Positions 32,301 to 39,885 of a stretch of DNA of 45,741 nt are shown here, piece after piece (the stretch's first letter is position 1; each line of letters starts with the position of its first letter). The DNA is from Bacteroidetes bacterium RIFCSPLOWO2_12_FULL_35_15. GTDB taxonomy: Bacteria; Bacteroidota; Bacteroidia; 2-12-FULL-35-15. The DNA lies in assembly GCA_001769385.1 (NCBI GenBank), contig MEPB01000081.1, positions 1-45,741 on the forward strand, given 5' to 3'. Under the pieces are notes generated by a model that saw nothing but the letters and a program-made list of their open reading frames with translations, searched no databases and was not told the origin of the DNA. Position numbers and translations under genes: made by a program.

Positions 32301-33001
32301 CCTATCCACTTAGTGGATTGTATGCAAAAGCATTAACAAATCCAGAACAAGCTTTCACTACAACCTGGAGTATAAACGAATCACAATTTGCTAACGGTTC
32401 GAGTGTGATAGCAAAATTAGATTGTGGTGTAGGACAAATTTCAAACAACATTGTACTAGGCGCTTTTGTAGGAACAGAATGCAGAGGTGTAGCTCCAATA
32501 AGCAACTCAACTCAACAGAATGGAATGTTCTACTTAACTGTTTTCTCAAACACAAACAACGAAACGGTTAACTACAAGTTGATTGATGAAACTACAGGAA
32601 ATGTAATTGATTTAGACAACACAAACACCTTCACAAATAATGGAATTGAAGGAAGCATCACAAACCCAATCGTATTATCATCAAGCAATGCAACAGCACT
32701 TTGCGAGATGACAACAGGAGTAAATACAATTGTTGGAAAAGATGTTTCTGCCAACGCAAAACCAAATCCCTTTAAGGATGAGTTTTCAATAGCGGTTAAT
32801 CTGAAAACAAATAGCGATGTGAACATTATGGTGCGCAACGTTACCGGACAAATTGTGTACACTCACTTCTATTCATCTGTGAATAAAGGAGGAAGCGAGT
32901 TCAATATTAATCTGGGAGGAAAAAACATTGCTTCAGGAGTTTATACTGTCGAAGTAATCACCAACACAGAAGTTGTAAATTTCAAAGCAGTTAAATTTTA
33001 A
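23330..33001 (+). CDS. Giant T9SS type A surface protein with LamG-like domains
   Basis: A 3223-aa exported protein. It has a signal peptide (about 1-22, ending TLFAQ) and fibronectin-III-like segments (about 280-670; ITWGYNGINPQNFRLDYST, YYYRIYGISSCSVLS). A LamG/ConA-like domain follows (about 700-850; LRLEFWFKPTAYAA), then carboxypeptidase-regulatory-like beta domains (about 970-1230) and a long central region with a YDR-like beta body. Two more LamG-like domains lie at about 2105-2255 and 2300-2470 (FTFEFWAKLNATG, FTLEFWFNSSQAS), with a BACON-like Ig domain near 2620-2700. Two copies of a ~110-residue module with GTECRGV (about 2705-2820 and 3005-3120) precede a type A sorting domain (about 3145-3223; NAKPNPFKDEF). 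Presumably a surface adhesin or glycan binder. First gene of a four-gene set. Confidence 0.9.
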   Translation: MKTKLLLLVAILSLKFTFTLFAQSVTVLPGETLPLNYSKVFTGSGYDAGTICYFNKGKGMLTIGIEVQMDNYASWPENKIALYYNGTWQQIFEVWTGNPGTWVAYASWDVNRFVTTGNYVNLGDVTKTKITEFQTFAPVTQSVYLKNLGNLRRYNGAYLPLSGDVVNRVTTADYTNFNLQTIPFSSTYNYPVKNPDISSGVEAIPNTYLIDHAGQTIGNLPGVGAFQESPGRCIVYINLANLPPDMLESGNFRVHLYQNANTANDRIYEWVYTNQNFMNSAPISLAATQDLCGKVTLNWGNSSNTLPTDGALDLKTVIFRNGTYLAMVDDAIKTYDDATAVQDVEYQYSLRHVAFSESGKTYWRSPETSSVRGYVKKSPDQPISPTASTNLCTGEINITWGYNGINPQNFRLDYSTVLAGPYTTISSTIAGSARSYNQTGVTRGQTYYYRIYGISSCSVLSTSYAACNGISIADPAIATNLAVTLNTSSDTSTVTWTDNANNETKYQVLRQDNLGNLVTYDVNPNVSSFKDKGIVACRDYSYSVKVFNDCVQSGLISSSVSSGLIPPPNLSSTFNTTTKKLTCSKGYFANRIELGWQNNNGQNIDLFKIYRKINGTSFDSTLVGTAGNGSGFYVDNTADARVYYKYTIIGIKFCNGTDIPSNTSEDIGFRNPTGVVSGHIEYNGGIALTGSKVIIQPAGGATGRSLDFSSGATLTLQTASTLTLTNELRLEFWFKPTAYAASQNIVDKAGVFSFKHIGSNYEAKVNVGGTDYTITVPETNFALNSWKHVSMQYTGSSSIFKLYANGTSIGSVAVPSGNVANTSNQIVFGGAGSTFLMDEFRLIAKSGIDTTIYIDHSRFLNPNVVGSKISLRFDEGNGDYAYDGSSQSNVYNANHFIKTAGATWSTDIPTSSQLSYYGITDTLGNYNVSGILFSGTGENFTIIPSYLTHTFTPSSRSVYLGDASTVFNNQDFIDNSSFTVTGTLFYKNTTCPVPEGLLKIDGSAVISNGQQVVTDANGAFTIQVPIGQHFISIERYAHYMEDGRFPATGTYDFQAPVSAIQFIDSTKRSIVGRVVGGLIETNKAPGMGRSKNNIGKTKIRIVSPIAGIPCYSAEVITNTLTGEYRFDVPPLEYRIDSVYVLNNKFVLTKAITPSPFTNSNQLIDLRNLLVTTKAVDTLFDALGGVVSVDSCEFHKRHDMTYRITPSIAVTDTLGQLFIGEDSLKHAGTTFSIKPTGLGWGPFGFPVFKQGERYAAKIFGNEIYNNFDNSTKDTVKLSGNILITNALVDGTDPNGNIPLTDGEATYTFTCGSPNTSTNGANPALDYTKSIQINVVPSGAATVVWEPNPSVTPPVYHAYVEGQRIAGTGIATLGPEKVDFILRDPPGSNSSSAWSTGTSVSIAKDYSRATSGESSMSVNLKLGTKQSVGFMVETEVEVDNSVALGITTSGTNASGHGWSETMTSNYAVSTRDDADNVGAPADIFIGRSRNWLVGPTLNIELIDATQCATVGGCFGATVNGKRMIKKAGYAIAPADVKTRFSYTQNEIETVVIPTLESLRGTKLAGSLYTSNVPSTHPNFGSNNDDPIWGTAVSSTTPDIQEPADVTGPSYTYTGNIITGVDTVRSMNNQISLWKKALARNEREKIECITNTGGILIDNFSLGSAIVTNSYSTDREAHSSETWELAIGGSVNLQLGAVFGGIGAQFEGSVSVTETAGGEESQSTTNSTSFEYTLSDGDPGDIMSIDVYKSPEGTGNIFVTRGGFTMCPYEGAVVSHYYNPANPSAYIGSHTYNDAGFSTIQLATVQCEIPDISITPANQFSIPSDQPAVFQLLLTNQSPLTVNNDIDFAIRIASASNPNGAVIKIDGLTPSSTYNIPAGTSVVKTLTVERGPIEINYDNLMVIFSSACSEDIADTAYISAHFIPTCTPIDLTAPSNNWVFNNSVNNIGNIITSNYNYNYGVAVDTSTNPDTQLGLNKIGLEMKPGNSSIWTEFQSFYKYPTLGQDTIPADAIYCQHLWDISNIPDGNYEIKAKSYCLNKDGSFSTIEAPILAGVMDRINPHPFGTPSPGDGILDPNDDISIQFNEPIDIGSLGSTNFDVRGVLNGTTIRHSESLNFNGSTNYAEVSGGANLQNRDFTFEFWAKLNATGVAQTVISQGADVLQHLYIGFDASNKLILGLGNTSITSNSAIGSVNQWHHYAIVYDFNLQTATMYVDGAIANTGNESIYYNYNGSGKLMFGKELPGNINYLNGNIHDIRLWSKTRTVGDIVQNFTTELNRSTSGLLYNWKMNEAEGTVAKDDIRSRNANIYGATWEVNPNGSAAQFDGLDDIIQVSSSTIPILKEMDFTLEFWFNSSQASVATLFSNGKGDGLGPDSLLSWNIQKDASGNIHVYHKGLDFVAASTNYFDGTWHHFALVMQRSANLSCYIDGNLQNSVQALSFEQMGGAKMYLGARGYYIASVETFDNYFNGKIDEFRFWNTSRKAEQIKRDKQFRLKGDEYGLQAFVPFESYALVLGVPVLTPLFNNYSTNTLTVSAQNGTALISQTPTIKLPRPVQAVNYTWSLNNDKIILTTNTAPELLENVTLDITVKNAYDMHGNKMQSPKTWIAYMNKNQVKWAEQDFSIDKLVSEVKTFDATIVNTGGALKAFTIGNIPSWLQASITSGIISPNSTLTVHFTIDATVNIGTFEEDITLTTDFNFQEKLIVKLKVSAPAPVWTADATQFQYSQGVIGQVKIDGIISTNADDKLAAFVGTECRGVTNLQYYPQYDKYFAVLDIYSNATTPEVVIFKVWNAAEAKEHTDVTPTINFTADNIDGTFAAPIFFEATDKLNRNIALHTGWNWVSVNVACADSSNINSFMHTVEATDGDLFKGQTAFADFSTLNNWTGSLSNEGIKVEKSYRIKVAHPDTLIFKGQQIIPTTRAITINIGWNWIGYIALKNLSVTEALGNLTPTSGDVIKGQSLFAMYDTQLGWAGSLTTMEPDKGYMYKSANSATFTYPLSGLYAKALTNPEQAFTTTWSINESQFANGSSVIAKLDCGVGQISNNIVLGAFVGTECRGVAPISNSTQQNGMFYLTVFSNTNNETVNYKLIDETTGNVIDLDNTNTFTNNGIEGSITNPIVLSSSNATALCEMTTGVNTIVGKDVSANAKPNPFKDEFSIAVNLKTNSDVNIMVRNVTGQIVYTHFYSSVNKGGSEFNINLGGKNIASGVYTVEVITNTEVVNFKAVKF

Positions 33002-33062
33002 AATTAATTACTAAACCATCAGCAAACAATTGAGTTTGCTGATGGTTTAAAACCTTGGTACG

Positions 33063-35531
33063 ATGAAGAAAAATTTATTAGTTATGGTGCTTGCACTACT
33101 TGCAAAAATCACATTTGCTGCAGCCCCAACCTGGAGCGCAAATCCGGGACAATTTCAATTCAATATGAGTGTGGTTGCTGTTACCAATTTAAATTGTCAG
33201 GAATTATCCAGCAATGCAAACATGGTAGGAGCTTTTGTAAATGGCGTTTGTAGAGGTGTTGCATACACAAACAATGTTGTAGCGGGCAAACACTTAGCCT
33301 ATTTGTTAATCAACAGTAACAGTGTTTCTGGAGAAACCGTGTTGTTGAAATATTACGATGCAGCTACTGATGTTGTTTATAATTGTAAGGACAGCATTGT
33401 TTTTTCTGATAATGCCAACATCGGAACAAATAACAATCCTTTTAATGTAAGAAACAATGACGCACCTACCAACATGGCATTGTCATCGCTACTTGTTCCT
33501 GAAAATTACAGTGTAGGAACCAATGTTGCCACCATCACAACCACGGATTCTGATTTAGCCGACACACATACGTATTCGTTAGTTGCAGGAAATGGTGCTC
33601 TTGACAATTCTAAATTTATTATTTCAGGAAATCAGCTGGTATTAAACGTAACAGTAAATGTTACGATACAAGATTCCTTATTCATACGATTAAGAACAAC
33701 TGATAACCTTGGTTGTTATTTTGAAAAAGAATTTATACTTCAAGTTGTAAATGCGAATGATGCGCCCACAGCTTTAGTACTTTCTGATACCACATTTTTT
33801 GAAAATGTTACTAATCCAACCATTGGAACATTTACAGCGTTGGATCCCGACCTGAATGAAACATTTACATATTCTTTAGTTGCAGGAACAGGAAGCACAG
33901 GCAATACGAATTTCTCTATCAGCGGATCAAATTTGACTTTTACAGGAAGTGCAAATTACGAAGTGCAAAACAACTACTCGATACGTTGCCGTGTAACAGA
34001 TTTTGGAGGATTATTTTTTGAACGTATTTTTACGATTATAGTAAAAGACGTAAATGAAAACCCAACGGATTTAATCTTGAGCAAGACTACGGTTTTTGAA
34101 AACGAACCGGCAAACCAATTTGTAGCAAAGCTTTCCACCATCGATCAAGATGTGAACGATGTTTTTTCTTACTCGTTCGCAAATATTGGTACCAATAACA
34201 ACACAAGTTTCGTTATATCCAACGATACCTTAAAAGCAAATCAATTATTCGATTTTGAAACAAAAAACAGTTACCAAATTTATCTTACCACCACTGACTC
34301 GTCAGGGCTTTTTTACACAAAATCGATTACCATTTCAATAAAAGATACCTTAGATATGCCAACAGATATATTGATTAGCAATGATTCTGTTTTAGAGAAC
34401 GCAGCCTTCAAAACATTTGTAGGGAAAATATCTACGGTAGATGCCAATCTCCCTGGTCCAAATGTTTATCTATATGCCTTGGTAGCAGGATCCGGAAGCG
34501 TTGATAACACTAGCTTTATGGTGAGCAATGATTCCCTTTATTCGCAAGGAGTGTTTGATTTTGAAACCAAGAATCTGTATCAGATACGCTTGAAAACAAC
34601 TCTTGCAAATGGTATGTTTATTGAAAAACCTTTTGGAATAGTCATCAAAGATACCAATGAGCTACCTACATTGATTACGCTTTCAATTGATACAATTGCC
34701 GAAAACACACTTGATTCAGCCATTGTTTGCTCTCTTACAACTACCGATCAGGAAGGAGGAAGTAATTTTGTTTATACACTAGTTGCCGGTTCTGGCGATG
34801 CCGACAATGCAGCTTTTGGTATCAACGGAAATAAATTGCTGTTGTTGACTGCTGCAGATTTTGAATCAAAGAACACCTACAATGTCCGCCTCAAAACAAC
34901 TGATATTTCAGGAGGTTCGCTGGAAATGCCATTTATAATTTATATTAAAGATTTGAATGAAAACCCTCAAATTAATATAAAGGATTACACGGTTTCAGAA
35001 GCAGCACCTATTGGTAATATCGTTGGAACAATAACGGCTTCGGAATTGGATAGCAATCAAACACAAAAGTTTAGCATTATAAGTTCTTCCACGCCTTTCT
35101 CAATTGATTCGCTAAGTGGTGTAATTAGTTTGAAAAGCACGGTTGATTACGAAACACAAAAAGAATATAGAATTCTTGTAGTTGCTACAGACAATGGAAC
35201 TCCTTCACTTGCCGATACCGCATTGATTAAAATTACTGTTCTGGATGCAATTGAAGAAAACGGATTTTTCCCTTCAGCCGATTTTGTTTCTCCGAATAAC
35301 GATGAAAAAAATGATTACTGGCAAATTACAAATGTTTATTTGTACAAAGATTTCAGTTTGAAAATTGTCGATCAAAACGGACAAATTGTTTACAAAATGG
35401 ATTCAGATTACAATAATGACTGGGATGCTTATTTGAACGGCAATGCACTTCCAAACGGTAATTATTATTATGTGTTTTCAAATGCCAATACTGGTAGGAT
35501 TTTCAAAGGAATCATTGCAGTTGTTCAGTAA
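33063..35531 (+). CDS. Cadherin-like repeat protein with T9SS type B (CHU_C-like) sorting domain
   Basis: An 822-aa exported protein. After the signal peptide (about 1-20, ending FAAAP) comes the ~110-residue GAFVNGVCRGVA module shared with the giant protein. Six cadherin-like repeats of about 100 residues follow (from about 138; each has VPENYS/FENV/VLENA/IAEN-type starts and YSLVAG or FDFETK-like ends). The C-terminal ~90 residues (FFPSADFVSPNNDEKNDYW, LPNGNYYYVF) are the gliding-motility-associated type B sorting domain. Such domains are usually exported with the help of a PorP/SprF protein, which is encoded immediately downstream. Probable calcium-stabilised adhesin. Confidence 0.93.
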   Translation: MKKNLLVMVLALLAKITFAAAPTWSANPGQFQFNMSVVAVTNLNCQELSSNANMVGAFVNGVCRGVAYTNNVVAGKHLAYLLINSNSVSGETVLLKYYDAATDVVYNCKDSIVFSDNANIGTNNNPFNVRNNDAPTNMALSSLLVPENYSVGTNVATITTTDSDLADTHTYSLVAGNGALDNSKFIISGNQLVLNVTVNVTIQDSLFIRLRTTDNLGCYFEKEFILQVVNANDAPTALVLSDTTFFENVTNPTIGTFTALDPDLNETFTYSLVAGTGSTGNTNFSISGSNLTFTGSANYEVQNNYSIRCRVTDFGGLFFERIFTIIVKDVNENPTDLILSKTTVFENEPANQFVAKLSTIDQDVNDVFSYSFANIGTNNNTSFVISNDTLKANQLFDFETKNSYQIYLTTTDSSGLFYTKSITISIKDTLDMPTDILISNDSVLENAAFKTFVGKISTVDANLPGPNVYLYALVAGSGSVDNTSFMVSNDSLYSQGVFDFETKNLYQIRLKTTLANGMFIEKPFGIVIKDTNELPTLITLSIDTIAENTLDSAIVCSLTTTDQEGGSNFVYTLVAGSGDADNAAFGINGNKLLLLTAADFESKNTYNVRLKTTDISGGSLEMPFIIYIKDLNENPQINIKDYTVSEAAPIGNIVGTITASELDSNQTQKFSIISSSTPFSIDSLSGVISLKSTVDYETQKEYRILVVATDNGTPSLADTALIKITVLDAIEENGFFPSADFVSPNNDEKNDYWQITNVYLYKDFSLKIVDQNGQIVYKMDSDYNNDWDAYLNGNALPNGNYYYVFSNANTGRIFKGIIAVVQ

Positions 35532-35581
35532 CAAAGAGATAAGGCATAATTAAAAATTGATTATAAAAATAAAACATCAAA

Positions 35582-36718
35582 ATGAAAATTCTCAATAAAA
35601 TAATAGCAGGTCTAATCGTATTATCAGCGATGAACTCCCAAGCACAGGATTTATCAATGGATTACTATTCGTTCTTGTACAACAAGTACAATATTAATCC
35701 GGCATTTTGTGCAAAGGGCGATAAGGTATCGGCAATCTTAAATGTTCGACAAAGAGCGGGCTTGTCTTCCAACAATTCAATGTTTGGAATCAAAGGCATG
35801 TTGGGCGATAACCAAGGTTTAGGTGCGCGTGTTATTTCTGATAATCGTGGTGCTTTTCAGGTATTAAAGGCTGATGCAACTTACGGTTACAAATTAAAAG
35901 TAACAGATAACCAAAATATTTATTTCGGCTTGTCGGCCGGATTAACAAGTAAATCATTGAACAAATCAAAAATCAAAAATTACGATCAATTGGATCTTTC
36001 TGATCCAGCATTAGAAACGTCAAATTTAAAATCAAATTTATTTTCGGCAGGAGCCGGATTAATCTATGATTTCAAAGCATTTGAGTTTTCAGTGAGTGCG
36101 CCTCAATTAGTGGAAGGCTCCAAAAAAGTTAGTTCGAATATAATTTTTTTGACCAACTATAAATTCGCTGTAGGTAAAGATTTTGCTATCACTCCGGAAT
36201 TGTTCTATTTTAATTTACCAGTTGTGAAAAATTATGCTGGCGCTCAAGTAAAAGGCGAGTATAAAAACATTGTTTGGGCACAAGCAGGTTATCAAACAAA
36301 CTCAACATTTAATGCCGGAATAGGCTTTAAATTCAATGTGTTTGAAGTAGGTTATGGTTACATGTCGACAAATGATGTAATGAAAAATCTGTCCAACGGA
36401 ACACATGAAGTGCTGCTTACTATTCGTATCGCAAATAAAAACAAAAATGATGTGCCTGCAGCGAATAATACGAGTACTGAAAATAATGGCTATGCAAACC
36501 GCTTAAATTTGATTATTGACAAGTTAAACGAGTTAACAGCTACAAACGCGAACGTTTCAAAAGCTGAATTAAGAAAACAGTTGGACTTACTTCGTGATGA
36601 ATTAAAACAAATATCCAACAGTAATTTTTCTTCAGAAGACCCAGAAACATTGGAAAAAAAATTAGTTCTTATTGAAGGAAAAATTCAACAAATTGAAAAC
36701 TCATTAAAGAGTAAATAA
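35582..36718 (+). CDS. PorP/SprF family T9SS outer-membrane protein
   Basis: A 378-aa protein with a signal peptide (about 1-21, ending NSQAQ) and the PorP/SprF beta-barrel (about 22-290; YYSFLYNKYNINPAFCAKG, GFKFNVFEVGYGYM). Family members attach to the T9SS and are needed for secretion of cognate type B cargo. The cargo gene directly upstream fits, so the two probably work as a pair. The C-terminal ~80 residues are an extra coiled coil (AELRKQLDLLRDELKQISN, EKKLVLIEGKIQQIENSL) not usual in the family as I know it, perhaps a periplasmic contact to the next protein. It overlaps the next gene by 1 nt. Confidence 0.9.
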   Translation: MKILNKIIAGLIVLSAMNSQAQDLSMDYYSFLYNKYNINPAFCAKGDKVSAILNVRQRAGLSSNNSMFGIKGMLGDNQGLGARVISDNRGAFQVLKADATYGYKLKVTDNQNIYFGLSAGLTSKSLNKSKIKNYDQLDLSDPALETSNLKSNLFSAGAGLIYDFKAFEFSVSAPQLVEGSKKVSSNIIFLTNYKFAVGKDFAITPELFYFNLPVVKNYAGAQVKGEYKNIVWAQAGYQTNSTFNAGIGFKFNVFEVGYGYMSTNDVMKNLSNGTHEVLLTIRIANKNKNDVPAANNTSTENNGYANRLNLIIDKLNELTATNANVSKAELRKQLDLLRDELKQISNSNFSSEDPETLEKKLVLIEGKIQQIENSLKSK

Positions 36719-37194
36719 TGAAAATTCTGACCTTATTACTATTTATTCCAATAATGTTTTTCGCACAAACGAATCAAGATCGTTTGCAAAAAAACAAGGC
36801 TCATGTGGATTCCTTGCTAAAGCGAGTGGACAAAGCGTCAACGAATATTAAGCAAATACAGCAGGCTGACAATAAGCGTCATGCCGACTCGCTAATTACT
36901 GTTGTTGATCATTTGTCAAATAGATTAAATGAAAATCAAACATCAACAGATAAAGCTGTTTCAACAACAACTAATGCTAAACAGTATTACATTGTTATTG
37001 GTGCTTATTCAACTCAAACATTAGCCGAAATAAATAAATTGTGGCACAAACTGGATGATACCAAAGTTATTAAATCCAGAGGAGGGAAATATTATTACCT
37101 CGCAATTCCATTTAACGATGTTGTCGGCATACAAAAGGCTGTTGAAAAATACAAACAGGAAAACAAGCACGATGCCTGGTGGGTGAAATTGTGA
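36718..37194 (+). CDS. Exported coiled-coil protein with SPOR-like C-terminus
   Basis: A 158-aa protein: signal peptide (about 1-17, ending FFAQT), a coiled-coil/helical stretch (about 20-75, LQKNKAHVDSLLKRVDKA) and a C-terminal SPOR-like domain (about 88-158; YYIVIGAYSTQTLAEINKLW, YYYLAIPFND). SPOR domains bind denuded peptidoglycan, so this periplasmic protein may tether the neighbouring PorP/SprF complex to the cell wall. Start overlaps the previous stop (TAATG). Last gene of the adhesin operon. Confidence 0.82.
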   Translation: MKILTLLLFIPIMFFAQTNQDRLQKNKAHVDSLLKRVDKASTNIKQIQQADNKRHADSLITVVDHLSNRLNENQTSTDKAVSTTTNAKQYYIVIGAYSTQTLAEINKLWHKLDDTKVIKSRGGKYYYLAIPFNDVVGIQKAVEKYKQENKHDAWWVKL

Positions 37195-37531
37195 AAAATC
37201 AATTGACTTGTTTACTGAATCTAAACTCTTTTAGTTTCCTGATGTGAATCCATCAAAGTTTTAAGTACTTGAAAATCATCAATAAAGTTCGATAAACCCA
37301 ACCTGTAGGTACGTAACCGAAAACCCCTGATAAAGTCTTATTTATCAGGGGTTTTTTGTTCGATAAAGTGGCTTCAAAATACAATCCAGTTTATTTTCAT
37401 GCTTTACTGTTCGAGTCTTGAAAACGAGTAGATAAAATATCACATGTATAATTTTTTTAGTTTCTGAATTTATAATCTCGTTCTCAAAGAACATTTTGTA
37501 CTTTTAACTTACAAATAGAAAATAGAACTGG
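37195..37531. other. Gene-free interval with terminator
   Basis: 337 bp with no supported gene. It contains the operon terminator at 37321-37357 and presumably the promoter for the VOC lipoprotein gene. Confidence 0.7.
37321..37357 (+). terminator. Terminator of the adhesin operon
   Basis: AAACCCCTGATAAA and TTTATCAGGGGTTT form a perfect 14-bp stem with a 6-nt loop, followed by T residues. Confidence 0.9.
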
Positions 37532-38041
37532 ATGAAAAGATTATTCACAATAATTTCGCTTGTAACACTTCTTGCAAGCTGTGATTCGACAACTAAAAAG
37601 ACAAAAAATATGGAAGACAAAATAAACCAACCAGACAAGCCAACTACACCTGTTGACACAACACCCAAGGTGACAGGAATTGGCGGCATTTTCTTTTTTT
37701 CAGACAACCCGCAGGAAACAAAAGAATGGTATGCCAAAAATTTAGGACTTGAAATCAATGAATGGGGTTCGAGTAGTTTTGAATCCAGAAACGTTAACAG
37801 ACCTGACGAGATAAATTCTCTTCAATGGAAGGCTTTCAAAAAAGGAGATGAATATTTTTCCCCATCCAAAAAAGATTTTATGATTAATTACCAGGTTCAG
37901 AATATCGAAGGACTTGTAAACAAACTCAAAGAAAACGGAGTAACCATAGTTGACAGCATTGCGACTTACGACTATGGAAAATTTGTGCATATTATGGACA
38001 AAGAAGGCAACAAGATTGAATTATGGGAGCCTGTTGACTAA
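37532..38041 (+). CDS. VOC (glyoxalase-like) lipoprotein
   Basis: A 169-aa protein. A lipoprotein signal (LVTLLASCDS, lipid Cys at about 17) and a short Thr/Lys-rich linker precede a VOC-fold domain (about 48-167): IGGIFFFSDNPQETKEWYAKNLGL ... FVHIMDKEGNKIELWEP. The C-terminal Glu in IELWEP is the usual metal ligand position of the fold. Substrate is unknown. Exported VOC proteins are uncommon, since most are cytosolic. Confidence 0.85.
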   Translation: MKRLFTIISLVTLLASCDSTTKKTKNMEDKINQPDKPTTPVDTTPKVTGIGGIFFFSDNPQETKEWYAKNLGLEINEWGSSSFESRNVNRPDEINSLQWKAFKKGDEYFSPSKKDFMINYQVQNIEGLVNKLKENGVTIVDSIATYDYGKFVHIMDKEGNKIELWEPVD

Positions 38042-38371
38042 CTTAAAAAGGAAATTTAAGTCTCTTTTATCAGGTAAACACAAGTCCCAAATCTGGGCAT
38101 TAGCCCCTGTATCTTCAAGGAGTTCGTTTACATTTAGTCCGATTGGGGTACTTAACAGGGAACCCCCAGATAAAACCTTATTACCAATAGGCAAAATAGT
38201 TTCCCTTATTGCTCATTCTTTAAAATCTTGAAATAAAATTTCCTGCTAAATTCTTTATATTTGTCATATCCCGGCAAGTCTTCCAAGTTTTGTAAAGTAA
38301 TACGGTTTGGAAAGTTTGTATCGGATATACCTTTTTATATGAAAGCAATTTTAAACAAATAATAATTTCAA
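38042..38371. other. Gene-free interval
   Basis: 330 bp with no convincing ORF. A TATATTTG box at 38256-38263 matches the Bacteroidota -7 consensus and may drive the DUF1801 gene, though the nearest TTG upstream is 25 nt away. Nothing else seen. Confidence 0.45.
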
Positions 38372-38797
38372 ATGGCTGAAAAAAAAACAAAACTGGCTGA
38401 GATAAAAACAAAACCAACCTCTGCAAGCGTAGAGGATTTTATCAATAATGTTACGGATGAACAAAAGCGCAAAGATAGTTTTGTGCTTTTGGAAATGATG
38501 AAAAAAGCAACCGGGGAAGAGCCAATACTTTGGAGCAGTTCAGTCATCGGTTTCGGTAATAAAAGATACAAAAGTCCCAGCACTGGCAGGGAAGTTGATT
38601 GGCTCAGAATAGGTTTCTCGCCCCGTAAAGCGGCTCTATCGTTATACATTAGCGTTGGTATTAAGGAGCATGCCGCTGCTCTTAAAAAGCTCGGTAAGCA
38701 TAAGACCGGTGTTGGTTGCCTCTATATAAATAAGTTGGAGGATATTGATATAAAAGTCCTGAAGGAAATGATAGATTCATCATTAAATCAAAAGTAG
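38372..38797 (+). CDS. DUF1801 (YdhG-like) domain protein
   Basis: A 141-aa cytosolic protein of the DUF1801 family. After a Lys-rich start it reads SVEDFINNVTDEQKRKDSFVLLEMMKKATGEEPILWSSSVIGFG, then YISVGIKEHAAALKKLGKHKTGVGCLYINKL, both family signatures. The biochemical function of the family is not established. It lies 18 nt before the DUF4256 gene, so the two are probably co-transcribed. Confidence 0.9.
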   Translation: MAEKKTKLAEIKTKPTSASVEDFINNVTDEQKRKDSFVLLEMMKKATGEEPILWSSSVIGFGNKRYKSPSTGREVDWLRIGFSPRKAALSLYISVGIKEHAAALKKLGKHKTGVGCLYINKLEDIDIKVLKEMIDSSLNQK

Positions 38798-38815
38798 AAT
38801 AGATACTATAAAAGT

Positions 38816-39391
38816 ATGAGCAAAATTAATAGCAATACAAAGAAGTTGTCATCTGAACAACGTGAAGAGCTACTCAGAGCATTGAAATCCCGTTTTGAGA
38901 AAAACATGAACCGCCATAAAGGTATCGAATGGGCTAACGTACAAGCTAAGCTAGAAGCTAATACTGAAAAACTGTGGTCAATCCATGAAATGGAAAGAAC
39001 TGACGGTGAACCGGATGTTGTTGGTCATGATAAAAAGACGGACGAATACATTTTTTATGATTGTTCAGCGGAAAGTCCTAAAGGCCGCAGAAGTGTTTGT
39101 TACGACCGCGAAGGACTAGAGTCAAGGAAAGAACATAAACCGGAAAATAACGCGATTGATATGGCTGCCGCCATGGGCATTGAACTTTTAACGGAAGAAC
39201 AATACCGGGAATTGCAGAAACTTGGAAATTTCGATACGAAAACATCGAGCTGGCTGAAAACACCTTCTGAGATTAGAAAACTCGGTGGTGCCATCTTTGC
39301 TGATTACCGCTACGGCAATGTCTTTGTGTATCACAACGGTGCAGAATCATACTATGGTGCACGGGCGTTCCGTGGCTCGCTAAAGGTCTAA
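38816..39391 (+). CDS. DUF4256 family protein
   Basis: A 191-aa cytosolic protein recognisable by LSSEQREELLRALKSRFEKN, a central MERTDGEPDVVGHDKKTDEYIFYDCSAESP, and SSWLKTPSEIRKLGGAIFADYRYG. Function not known to me. It commonly accompanies small accessory genes in Bacteroidota and Firmicutes. Confidence 0.88.
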   Translation: MSKINSNTKKLSSEQREELLRALKSRFEKNMNRHKGIEWANVQAKLEANTEKLWSIHEMERTDGEPDVVGHDKKTDEYIFYDCSAESPKGRRSVCYDREGLESRKEHKPENNAIDMAAAMGIELLTEEQYRELQKLGNFDTKTSSWLKTPSEIRKLGGAIFADYRYGNVFVYHNGAESYYGARAFRGSLKV

Positions 39392-39550
39392 ATTTGAAGG
39401 GAGACAACAAAGTGGGTGTCCCTTGTTTCGTAATAAGACTTTTTATGTCTCCTTAAGCAGATGAGCTACAATTAGCTGCTCCTAATCACTCTCCACAAAT
39501 AAAATACATGAAGTTCAGCAATAATTATAACCCCTTTCAATATAGCCATA

Positions 39551-39580
39551 TTTGCAGTATAGTTTTTTTAATTACCTTTG
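39551..39580 (+). promoter_or_regulatory. Promoter of the SAM-riboswitch transcript
   Basis: TTTG (39551-39554), 18 nt spacing, TACCTTTG (39573-39580): both boxes match the Bacteroidota -33/-7 consensus. It lies about 80 nt before the riboswitch. The rest of the gene-free stretch 39392-39550 shows nothing firm. Confidence 0.65.
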
Positions 39581-39654
39581 TGCCAGTTCTTTGCATGATC
39601 CCATTTTTGGGATTGTAAAACTACCAGTTTTTATAAAATAAAATTTGTGTTTTA

Positions 39655-39845
39655 CGAGCTTATCAAGAAAGGTGGAGGGACTTGCCCTGCGAAGCCTTAG
39701 CAACCCTTTGATTGGTTGATTGGTTGATTTTTAATTAGTTTTTAGGCTAAGCCTGAATTTCTATTTTAACTTATTTAACCCATTTACTAAATTAAGAAGG
39801 TGCTAAATCCTGTCCTTACAACAATGTAAGAAACAGATAAGTCAG
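39655..39845 (+). ncRNA. SAM-I (S-box) riboswitch aptamer
   Basis: Shows the conserved SAM-I elements: P1 CTTATC (39659-39664) paired with GATAAG (39836-39841), then AAGAAAGGTGGAGGGACTTG, the GAAGCCTTAGCAACC segment, a long AT-rich P3 arm with TTAGGCTAAGCC, and AAGGTGCTAAATCC near the 3' side. Senses S-adenosylmethionine and turns off downstream genes when it is abundant. It precedes a methyltransferase and metH, a standard methionine-cycle context. Confidence 0.93.
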
Positions 39846-39885
39846 AATAATATTTTTGAAATAAACAGTATATCAAAATAATTAT

